From the NCBI GenBank assembly GCA_024195265.1, contig JAJLRJ010000006.1:17505641-17569640 (forward strand): a stretch of DNA of 64,000 bases. The letters are read 5' to 3'. Shown here one piece after another: positions 47,095 through 57,425 of the stretch. How positions within the stretch are numbered: position 1 is the first letter of the stretch; each line of letters begins with the position of its first letter. A program made the position numbers and the translations under genes. A model generated the notes under the pieces. That model was not told the origin of the DNA and made no database searches. It saw nothing but the letters and a program-made list of their open reading frames with translations. The DNA is from Dendrophyllia cribrosa (taxonomy: Eukaryota > Cnidaria > Anthozoa > Scleractinia > Dendrophylliidae).

Positions 47095-47345
47095 CCGAAG
47101 AATTGGTTGGAATGTTTTTCAAATGGGCTGACCCAACGAACCGACAGAACTTTGCGATCCTCCCTTACATCAAAGGTATCACTGAGCCTCTCACTCGAAT
47201 TCTCAAGAGTCACGACACTCAAGTCACCAACAAACCAATAAAAACACTACAATAAGAATTTCCTGTTCTTAAGTTTCGACCTCCTGAAGACGATCAATGT
47301 AATGTTGATTATAAAATCCCCTGTGCAGCATGTCCTTGGAATTAC
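47095..47345 (+). mobile_element. Penelope-like fragment (pre-endonuclease region)
   Basis: The frame FAILPYIKGITEPLTRILKS runs into a TAA, then FPVLKFRPPEDDQCNVDYKI-CAACPWNY, which is the linker leading to the GIY-YIG domain in Penelope-like elements. It stops there; the endonuclease is missing. Confidence 0.7.
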
Positions 47346-47349
47346 AACA

Positions 47350-49315
47350 CTACAACAATATGCGCTCTAGTTACCTCAGGAGGGGAGGGAGCATGTACGC
47401 TCCGTTAGAAGTTTCCATGGTGTGCAATGTTTTTAAATGTGGGAACTACGCTGACTACGCGCGCATATTATGACGCCCCCCTAACTAGGGAGAGACTGTA
47501 CCTTTCCAAACAAGCTCAGTGACTGGTTAACGAAACAATAGGTTAAACAACACAAACAATAGCCCTAGACCTAAACACAATAGAAGCTACAGTACTACGG
47601 GGCCAATAAAATTAGAGGTCTGGAAGAGCTACAGTACTACTCCCTAACTAAGGTGCGAATTCTTAGAATAAATTCCCCACGTGCTCATTTCGTATTCATA
47701 AACAAAACTCTGAAAACTGCTTGTCAGCTTCTCCTGAGCTCAAATGTGGAGCAGCTTATAATCCCAACAACTATTTCTCCAATTGCAAGCCATTCTAAGC
47801 AAAAAACAATCGATGTAGAAGTATTGCAGTATCTTGAAATTCATGTGGAAGGAGTTTGACATCAAACTGCAGCATAATTTTAGAAAAATGATGGAAAACG
47901 CAGCATTGGAGATTTGAGCAAGTTTTGGAGCATTTTATAATATTTACAGAACTAGTGGATACGTTTTAACGGTTCGCACGTTTTGCATTGGGAAGGCTTC
48001 TCACAGCAATTTGGGTTCGTAGATTGTTTAGTCAATTGCATGAAGTACTTTGGGGCTAAATTTTGATGGCTTTTATTCTTCCGCATTTCTGCTCCAACGA
48101 TTTTGCTGAAACTTGGCATGAGTATGTATTAAGTCAATGTAAGCTGATTCCAGAAATTTAACACAAATATAACAGCAAAATTTTTCACAGGTGCGATTTT
48201 GTTCAAAAAGTGGGGTTCATTTAAGCCCGATTATCACTAAATATATTTTTTCCCATTAAAATCGAATTCTATCATATTATTGTTAGATAATAGCTGTAAG
48301 TTTTCGCAAAGTTTTAGAAGCATCGCTTTAGAGCCGGAAAAGTTATGAGACAAAGTTTGTCATAGACGAGTGCGCCCGAAATAACAATGGAGCCACCTTA
48401 AGGAGAAAACGAAGAAATAAAATCCACGAAATTTGTGTTAATTTTAAAAGACCGTGTTTACGTTTGCGTGTCCAGTTGCATGAAATTTTGATTTTAAATC
48501 AAGCAAATCATTGAATAGAATCACTGACCGTGTTTTGCTACACACTAAAATAGGACGCTAATGCTGTGTTCACATCAGCACCGAAACATGTTCAGAGTAA
48601 ACATGTTTCAACGAAACACGTTTCCCGTAAACATGTTTGCAATTTCATTGTTCACATTAGTTGTTAATTTCAAAACACGTTTCACGCCTGCTTCAATAAT
48701 TTATGCTGTTTTACAAAACAAGTATATTATAATAGAGCTTAAACTCGCTGTGTAAGGGTAAGACAATGAACGCGAGTGTTCTATGGGATATAGTGCCTCG
48801 AGCATAGATAGAAGGCACGAGGGCGTAGCCCGAGTGACACTTCTATCTAATAGGGTTTTCCGATTTAGTGGAAATGTCTTTTGTTCGCAAGAAGGTTTTC
48901 TATCATTGTTTAAAGATTTAAAAGTTTCTGGTTTAACGCCGAAGTTGAACGGCACTGTTTGTTACTTACAAAAGGCCCATTGTGCTTTGGAATTAAGTTA
49001 GGCTCAACAAGGAAAAATAGCTTGTGAACGTCTGGGACAATCGGGGTTTACCTCGGTGTAAGAACGTGTGACTTTTTTCTTTGTTTTTTACCTTTGTAGT
49101 ATTGCATTCCCAGTTGACTCTATTGGTTTATGCCTTTTGTTTTCTTTGTTTTACGTCACTCGTGAGTTTGCCAGGTTCTAACACCGAGGATGAGCCCTTA
49201 AATCACAGACCGCCGGCAAAGCAAAAAAGACCAGTAAACGTCAGTATAAACATTTTATTTTTAACCGATATCCAACATGATATTCTCAACAGTTCAATCA
49301 ACAGTTCAATCACTA
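47350..49315. other. intergenic, no gene seen
   Basis: AT-rich sequence without a convincing coding frame. Near 48585-48655 the motif AAACATGTTT-related (ACATGTTTCA, AACACGTTTC) is repeated five or six times. Confidence 0.5.
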
Positions 49316-50955
49316 CTACTTTCCTCCAGCTTGTATTTTTTCTCCCATTTTGAGAGTGCCGCCGGCGATATGAGCAGTTGCAGCTCGGTTCGCCGTCTCC
49401 ATTAAAGCAGGTAATTGACCTAGGACGTCGTTGAGCATTTCCTACCAACCACCAGCTTTGGTCTTTCTCGCCCTCTTTGCTGTTCTTTTGCTGTTTGAGT
49501 ATCATATGAAAAGTCAGGAAAAGGACGAAGAAAAGAGTTAGGAAAAATTCACTAGTTTAAATGAACATCACAGAACGCGTTTTACAAAAATATTCCATTA
49601 AGGCTTTTATTTAATTCTAAGGGCCATAAAGGGGCGCTTATAGGGAAACATAGTTTTTTCTATTATTGCAATATTAGCTCACCTGCGAGCAGGCGTCTTA
49701 CCGAGCTACAAAACAGATCAATTCCGAATGTTGAAAGGGCAAAACACAACAGGCCATTTCCGAGTTCCGTTATGCCTCGTTGTCAAAGCGAGGCTAGGGT
49801 GTGCACAACCTTTCATATGAAAATGTTTTTTTTATTCAAATGCAAATAAAACTCATCTTCATATGAAAGGTTGTACACCTAGCCTCGCTTTGACAACGAG
49901 GCATAACGTAACTCGGAAATGGCCTATTAGCTTTCTCTGAAAATTTGAGGCCGATGAACTTGATACTCTTTGTGCAATGCTGTTGTTAGGGAACCCACAG
50001 TTTTAGTTAGAGGAGCAAAAATTCCCAAATCTTAAAATTGGGGCAAGTTTGTTTATTAAAAATTAATTTAATTTAATAAATCACATAATTCCCTAAATGA
50101 TTAACAGTCGGGGAACTTTTCGATGTAATCTTTTGAAGATTTTGATATAGCCGACAACGAAAATGACAAAATTTGTTTAGTTACATATATACGTACCCAG
50201 AGTCCTGTTTCTCTTCCTTTCGGGCACCCCTTATCGCACTCAAAACTTCCTCTGGTTCATGTATTGGCTCATTCGTCGACCGCCTGCTCGGCCCTGGCTG
50301 CTCACAAGTTGCTAAAAGGTACCTTTTCTCCCTCTCGTTTATTCGGCGGGTCATTTCTACTATTTTCTCCTTCCCTGTCAGAATCAGCAGAACTCTCTCC
50401 GCTGTTAAACTCGGTGTCCTGCACGGCAGCTTCTTTTTTTCCGATGGATTTAGCACATCTCCTGAGAAAAACAACTACTGCCATGCCCTTAACCAAACAA
50501 GGGCTTTTTTGGAGTCGCCATCGCGTAGCGGGCGCAACTAAATAATTCACAATAAAATGTTATGCAAACCTGTCATCTTCGCCGTGCTTCTCTTGCAGGG
50601 TGGCGACCCGTTTTCTAATTCTCTCGTGTGCTTTCTAATTTCTGACGTCGACATCTCGATATTTTTCGCTGGCTTCCTTACCAAGAACTTCATGGTGTTT
50701 ATTCATAAATTTAGGCACGTTGCACCAGTTTCTCCCATGGATCTCGACCGCTTGAAGGATCATATGATCCTCAACTAGCGTGTAGCGGGCCCGTTTTCTT
50801 CCTTTCGTAAGCGTTTGGCGGCCAGATACATAAGGTGCTGGAGCTGTAGGAGGTACATCGCCTGCGGTAGATGCGAGGTTTATGGCAGTGTCAGGATAAG
50901 TGACCTCACCGGTCATCACAGCCTTCCAAAAGATATTTTCCCGGGGCTCGTCCAT
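49316..50955 (-). pseudogene. SANT/Myb-like gene, three exons, one in-frame TAG
   Basis: Exons on the minus strand: 50955-50570, 50461-50323, 49441-49316. GT-AG and phases all fit, giving about 216 codons to a TAG stop. Exon 1 has a single-repeat SANT/Myb-like domain (RARYTLVEDHMILQAVEIHG, then NWCNVPKFMN). A TAG at 50637-50635 interrupts exon 1 at codon 107; clear coding text (HERIRKRVATLQEKHGEDD) continues in frame after it. Exon 2 is acidic/Lys-rich and exon 3 encodes EMLNDVLGQLPALMETANRT.... Either a recent pseudogene or allele, a sequencing error, or a shorter protein ending at the TAG. Function unknown. Confidence 0.6.
49751..49925. mobile_element. near-perfect palindromic MITE
   Basis: Arms of about 75 bp: GGCCATTTCCGAGTTCCGTT...TTTCATATGAA and the near-exact complement ending GGAAATGGCC, around a loop of about 30 bp. 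It lies between exons 3 and 2 of the minus-strand SANT gene. Confidence 0.85.
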
Positions 50956-51554
50956 TTTCGTTCTAGCCGGACTTTGATTATACCGCAGAATCAGGCCCGA
51001 AGCGAGTGGATTTATAGGAAAACTTGAATAATAGCAAAGAAAACAACAAGAAAGCCGCTGCCAATGTCTTATGTTTTTATAAACCGGGTCCTAAATTGTA
51101 TTCCACGCCCAACTTTGTTCTCATCTCATATTACTCCCCAAAACCAGGGAAAATTAGTCCCAAAGGTAGTGGAAAAGTTAATAACTCCCAAAGAAACTAA
51201 CGAAGCTGATGGTTTTATAGGAAAACTTGAATGATGGCAAGGAAAATAACAAGAAAATCGCTGTCAATTGGGAGTAAAAGGGTAAAGTGATAAGGAGGTC
51301 AGAAATTCGGATTCCTTTCAGTTTTAAGAATAGCCTTTTTTGTTCAGTTACATGTAAGTGACATGGGAATTAGAAATTCTGAATCCTTTAAGAATTATAT
51401 GTGAATAGCCAGTTTTGTTCAGTTCATTGACCGGGCATCAGAATTTCTGAATTCTTTATAATTCTCCATTTCCACATTTCCCATAATCCTTTGAGTCTTG
51501 GGGGGCAAGTCGGTTTACAAATATGGCGGCCGCGAGGGAACGTTAATTGTTGTG

Positions 51555-51902
51555 ATGGGAAAAAACGATTTTTGCTGTGCTGCCTATTGCTCTAACCGCC
51601 GAAAGAAGCGTCCAGATTTGGAATATTATAGGATACCGAAGGAAGAGAAGTTAAGAAAAAAGTGGCTAGACCTTATTCGAAGAGAGGGCTGGACTCCGAA
51701 CGAATATTCACGGTTGTGCTCAGAACATTTTATCGGGGGGAAGAAGTCCCTAGACCCAAACGCTTCTTCTTATTTACCCACCGTTTTTAAACGAAGCGAA
51801 ACAGGTGCGAGGAAAAGGAAGACCAGAAATAGCCAAAAGACAAAGGTAGTTCCCGTTCAGATGGCAGTGACTGCTACTCGTCGAATGCGGGGAAAGTCCA
51901 AG
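51555..51902 (+). CDS. THAP domain first exon of a larger gene
   Basis: ATG at 51555 opens 116 codons to a good donor (AAG|GTGAGT) in phase 0. Residues about 5-90 form a canonical THAP zinc finger: CCAAYCSNRRKKRPDLEYY, KKWLDLI, LCSEHF, and a YLPTVF box in place of AVPTIF. A Lys/Arg-rich tail follows. THAP proteins bind DNA and include P-element-derived factors. I did not find the next exon; the following 2.3 kb is a DIRS-like element, then the TTAA-bounded element. Its start is 600 bp from the divergent SANT gene. Confidence 0.75.
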
Positions 51903-52179
51903 GTGAGTCCATTACCGAATTGTAATCGGCGATACTACAACTTTATAATACATTTGCTTCCAAGTTGAATAAATGCATATTGGTGACCCCGGGAAAAAAT
52001 CGAAACAAAGCCGGGAACAAGATACAATTTTCTCAAAATAAAATTATTTTTCTTATGTTGTCTCAACTTTCTTCCAGACACGCAAGAAATTCTACCTCGC
52101 ATTTGCATACAGTCGGAGGTCACGTGAGATAGCAAGCATATGATATCCGAGCTCAGTGCAAGTTTTCTGTCCGAGCAAT

Positions 52180-54257
52180 TCAGTCGAGTAACTTCTAGCA
52201 GAACTGTCGTCGAGTTTCTTTGTACAATATCACGTCTCTCGGTGTAACTTCCCGGGAGGAGAAGACACTATGAACTCCGCGAATGAAACGGAATTGTTGG
52301 CAATCGACGAGGAGGACCTCGCTACCGAAACATCCGGAGCAGAACGACACGGTGCTTCTCGTAACATGGCGGCCAAAGCTGCCTCGACCGACACGAACCT
52401 CTCGGTGTCGCCCGCTGACGTTAAGCTTCTTTCGTCAGCGATCCTGAGCCTAACAAGGAGACTTGATAAACTCGAGGAAAACTCTCCGAAGGGGAAATGA
52501 AAAAGCAAGGGCAAACGACCGAGCGATGATCGAGAACATCAAAACAGCGTTCCCGCCAAAAAGCATGCAGAAGGAGTACGAGTCGGAAGACTCAACTGGC
52601 AAAAACATACAAAACCCACAACTTCTCAAGCTCCTTAATAAAATGTTTCGCAGCCGCTTGCCGGATAAAGGGCTGAAAGAAAAGCTTGAGCGCCACACCA
52701 GACCGGAAAACTGCGTGGCCGTTAAACCTACAAGGGTAAATCCAGGCATCTGGCGCAAGCTTCGTGAGTCAACAAAGAAGAAGGACCTACAGCTATTCAA
52801 AGTTCAGCAAGCCCTTGTTAAGGGCATAATTCCTGTCGCCCGTTTGACTGATCTGTCCATGACAGAGAGAGAAAAAAAAAGGTCTTGATTAAGAGGGCGT
52901 CAAACAGGTAAAACAATTTGGGCTTGAAGCCTTATCGCTGATTACTCATGTGAATTTTGAGCTCAATATGCAACGTAAGCAATTAATGAAACGAGATACG
53001 GGCCAGGACTATGCTTCACTCTGTTCCCCTCATGTGCCTTTCACGGATTTGCTGTTTGGTGATGACCTTCAAAAGCAGTTGAAGGACATAGGGGACGTGA
53101 ATAAAATTGGGGCCAAAGTCCAAAACTTCAAAGGATCCCAAAGACAAGCCTCAGGGTATGGCCACAGCAATAACTCCAAAGGAACTTTTTCCTACAACAG
53201 AAACCAGCCAAAAAAAACTCCAAGGGCCAAACGTACAGACCCTGGCGAAACAAGGAGCCTCAAAAGATAAACTTCAACAACAAGCGGACATCACAGTAGT
53301 CCACACAGTTATCATGGTAAATGCCATCTCAACTTTTGTCCGCTGGCAACATAGTTCATTATTTGTCTAGTTGGAAATCCATTACCTCAGACCCAAGCAT
53401 CCTTGAGATTGTCTCTGGCTATTGTATTGAATTTGACAGTATGCCATGCCAATCTACTGTACCTCATATAGCCTTCTCGAAAGGTGATGAAAGTATTATT
53501 GCTGGAGTTATCTAAACTTCTTGAGAAAGGAGTAATTCACAAAACGTTACATTGTGACACAATACATTTCCACAATCTTTACTTGCCCCAAGAAAGATGG
53601 GTCTCATAGACTCATCCTAAACCTAAAAAAATTGAATGAGTATGTTACATATCAACACTTTAAAATGGAGTCTCTCCAATCAGCAGCACAGCTACTAAAG
53701 GATGCTTATTACTCTGTGCCTATTAACCCCCAATACAGGAAAATTCTAAGGTTTGAGTTTAAAGGATCTCTTTATGAGTTTACATGTTTGCCCAATGGGC
53801 TCTCGTCTGCCCCCAGGGTGTTTACTAAACTCATGAAACCAGTCTATGCCACGTTGAGGTCAAAGGGATACCTTATAGTTGGCTACATAGATGACATCCT
53901 TTGATAGCGGAAACACCCCATGAATTAGCCCAGGTTGTGGCGGATACAATTGCCTTGCTTAGGTCACTAGGATTTACAATTCATGAATCTAAATCTGTCA
54001 CAACACCTTATCAGGTGGCTAAATTTCTGGGATTTTTACTAAACTCTAAGGACATGACTATCTCCATGCTCCCTGACAAAGCAGCCATTAAATCCAAGTG
54101 TCATAGTCTGGCACAGCTGAAAAGCTCTATTCCAATTCGAGATGTGGCCTCTGTAGTGTGCCTCATAGTATCAGCCTTTGCAGGAGTTCAGTATGCCCTT
54201 CTTTTCTACAGGTCGTTAGAAAACAATAAAACTGATGCCTTAAGTGTCTTTGTCTGA
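52180..54257 (+). mobile_element. DIRS-like tyrosine-recombinase retrotransposon, truncated
   Basis: A gag-like region (52270-52890, frameshifted; PQLLKLLNKMF, RLPDKGLKEKLERHTRPENC) and a basic zone with NFKGSQRQ are followed by reverse transcriptase from 53554: FTCPKKDGSHRLILNLKKLN, YYSVPI, FTCLPNGLSSAPRVFTKLMK, YIDDIL. About 15 residues carrying the first catalytic Asp of RT motif A are missing between QSAAQLL and KDAYYSV. A 1-nt loss after YIDD (53897-53900) shifts frame; the rest (MIAETPHELAQ... to 54240) is in another frame. RNase H and the tyrosine recombinase are absent, so it is a 3'-truncated dead copy. Confidence 0.8.
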
Positions 54258-54936
54258 GAAAGCGTTCCAGAAGTTGGAAATGGAGGTTAACCGATTTTGA
54301 TTAAACTTGCTGCAGAAGTTGATCTTGGTAAGATATTTCAAAAGCCAAAGTGGTTTTGTTTTCTGACTTTTAGTTCAGAAGTTTCAGGGGGGGGGGGTAC
54401 CATTTGGGGCCAGCGGATCATGGAAAATCATGTTTTACAAGGGGTAAGTTTGGAATAGCATAAAAACAAACAAACAAATCCTATTGACTAATTAATTGTA
54501 TGGTGTGTTTCTATTACAAAGGGTCTTTCAAATCATATGTGCATATTTGGCAGAGAAGGTTCTGGCAGTGTGGGGCCTGGTACGAGTTTTGGCCAAATTT
54601 TGAAGATAAAACCACCATCCAAAATTGCCTAAGTTTAGAAATTTATATTTCTTAACTGCCTAGTTAGGTCAGATTGATACTTATATCAGGAGATACCTTA
54701 ATGTTAGTAAAATGAAAATCAATCGAGAAAAAATTGGCCCATTTAACTTTTGGGTGCTTCCAAGACTCATGTCAAAGCACACTGTCACAAAATTTGCATA
54801 TTGTAAAAAGTAATAATTCAACACCCATTCCAGCTCTATTTAGTTTTAAACACTTCAGTTTGCTTTAGTGAATCTAAATCTCTTTATGAAACCTGTGATA
54901 ATCAATAAATGTGGCAGTAAACACTACTTTAGAATC
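54258..54936. other. spacer between DIRS fragment and TTAA element
   Basis: AT-rich with a poly-G run at about 54389-54399. No coding frame recognised. Confidence 0.4.
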
Positions 54937-55099
54937 TTAAGTTGCCTTAGAACAAGAAAATCAGTACTCACAAATCCAAGTTTTACTCCACTTTAACATA
55001 AATATGCATACAATACAGCTACTATGAATCGAACATCAACGTGGATGGTGTGCTACTTATACATAAACTTCTTCTAAACATAGCCATGCTTACTTAAAC

Positions 55100-55623
55100 T
55101 TACCAAAAGCTGAAAAAGTCCAACGGCTTGAAGCAAAATTTCTCTAAGGTAATGCAGATCAGGTTAAATTGTTCCTGAAAATCATGTGAGTAAAACCATC
55201 CTATGGTCAAAACATATTTCCTGATGATCAGTTCTTTCTGCCTTTGTTCACAGATGAGTCCATAATAGTCCAATGTAATAGGAACGTTTCTAAAGTCGCT
55301 GAGATGTTTGCCATTTCTGTCTCTCATGATCGACATTGTTTTGGGACTGCTTGTCACTGGATGTAAACATTTACGCTTATTTAATGTAAAAAGCTTATAT
55401 TGATCCGGCTCCATATTTTCGTTGTTGGTAGAAAACGTGTCCTTTTAACGGATTTCATTACATAAAAGTCACGTCCGGATTTTATATTTTTTGATAAATT
55501 GTGTATTAGACTATTTGAAGGAAAATTCTCAATTTGTTTTGATCTTGGACGTGGGTACAGGAAAACTGGGTCGGTAGTAGTTCCCAGTCTTCTCAGCTGA
55601 AGAACAACTTGTTGGAAATTCAT
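55100..55623 (-). other. two overlapping open frames, unrecognised
   Basis: On the minus strand, one frame opens with ATG at 55623 (MNFQQVVLQLRRLG...) and runs to 55381; another covers 55414-55100. They overlap by 34 bp in different frames. They could be one exon with a frameshift, a short gene divergent from the plus-strand gene, or chance. No family recognised. Confidence 0.2.
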
Positions 55624-56221
55624 GTCAATCTGAGTAAATCTGACAGAATCAAAATGGAGTTTTGTTCGTTTGGTAAAAGAGAAGATCCTTGCGGTGCTGT
55701 AGAATGGGCTGCCCACGACAGCTCAATGATCCCGTTAATTAACTGCCAGTGTGATATGAGCTTGTGGCTCAAGGAAAAGTATCGAGGTTCGGGTGCTTCC
55801 GGAAGCAGAGGACGTCCAAGTGAGAAGACGTCAAGCAGTAGTGGTAAGAAATAATGACAAAAGATATTAATAACTGCGACAACCGTTGCAGTTCAGTCCA
55901 AAAATAGGCACAGTATGTCTTTGCTACATATGGAGCGCCACGCCTGACAAGCTATTCAAAAACTTACGCTTGGACCAGAATAATTTAAAGTTTCGAATTA
56001 CAGTGCCTACTGCGTAACAAGAATTATATTGGCTTCTCCTCAAAACAAACAACAAAGAAGCAAACAAACCAATATACAAATGTGAAATGGAAAGATTTTA
56101 AGCTTATTTCAAATTATTTTCGCAAAATGGCTGAAACTGAAATAAAACCATATTATGCAAATTTCTCTTGTTTACAAGTTTACACAGGAGCTAAGTATTA
56201 CCTCTGGTTAATAAGATTATA

Positions 56222-56489
56222 CAGCTGTTTCGAGAAAGGTTGTCGGAAAAAAGCGTAAAAGTGCACGCGACAATCCAGAAGGGCTGTGGGTAGTCATCCA
56301 CGCTATATCCTAAAAACTCATTTATCCCAATGGCCCACCATCTAAGATCGTCCCTGTACGGACGAGGCATCGTGGGTTTCATGTATTTGTTTGACTTATT
56401 AAAATTCATTGATCATATCCCATATTATTTTTCGGGATTGTCGCGTGCACTTTTGCGCTTTTTTCCGACAACCTTTCTCGAAACAGCTG
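56222..56489 (-). mobile_element. Tc1/mariner-type MITE with transposase N-terminus, copy 2
   Basis: Same TIRs as 38125-38393, with TA at 56220-56221 and 56490-56491. On the minus strand it encodes MPRPYRDDLRWWAIGINEFLG, the diverged start of the same transposase. It lies inside the first intron of the disrupted transposase-like gene, that is, inside the TTAA element. Confidence 0.75.
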
Positions 56490-56689
56490 TATTCAGATCA
56501 CGTAAGGAAGACAGCGCCAAACACAAAACCATTAAGGGGCAAAAGCAGGGGAAAACGGGAATAAAAGCATTGCTTCACAATTAAACATTGTTTCAAGCTA
56601 AACGTTTTCAACACTTGCCTTGAGGAAAAACTCTATACTGATTTGTCATACACTTGTCACGCGTGTCACGCATGACCATCCGGCATTGT

Positions 56690-57425
56690 TTTAAGGCCTT
56701 GCTATTGAAAACGCATACTTTTTTCGCCTACCGTTCACACTAACGCGATCGCAAACGCTCATCGTTTTCATCGAAAACGTATACATATGAAAACGCTGTC
56801 CACAGTGGACACATTTGAAAACGGAGCCCTATCGTATGACACAGGTTTTATACTATATCCCCTGTTTGTGTAGTCTAGTGTGCATCTCCAATGGCGGTAT
56901 CGATTTATAAAACTAGACTTACAAAAGGCGAAACTTAGGGCTCTTAAAACTGATAAAAATGACTGTCATGTTGTTTAACTTTGTTTTTCTGTGTTTATTT
57001 TGAGCGGGTCGGGCCGCTATTTTGAAAATACCGCTTTCGCGAGCCACAAATCACAAAAATAAATACAGAAAAACAAAGTTAAACAACATGATAGTCATTT
57101 TTATCAGTTTTAAGAGCCCTAAATTTCGCCTTTTGTAAGGCTAGTTTTATAAACCGATACCGCCATTGGAGATGCATAGTACACCACACAATCAGGGGAT
57201 GGTAAGCCTGTGGTGTAGACAACGAAAACGAAGGCTTTCGAAAACAATGACGTCATTCACATCACATGCGCTTGCGCAAATTATGGTTGCAGTGTTTTCT
57301 CATAGCGAATCAGTGTTTTTGAGCGTTTTAGTATGGACGGGGAAAACGCTACGAATACGGCAGCGTGGACGCGCAGCCGCTGAGTTTTTTTTTGCATGAA
57401 AACGCATTCGTGTGGATGGGGCCTA
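56690..57425. mobile_element. foldback element inside the TTAA element
   Basis: The inner palindrome arms at 56884-57000 and 57060-57175 (GCATCTCCAATGGCGGTATC and complement) are near-identical over about 115 bp. Outer text rich in GAAAACGC/GCGTTTTC runs from AAGGCC near 56690 to GGGGCCTAAA near 57425. Non-coding. Confidence 0.65.
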
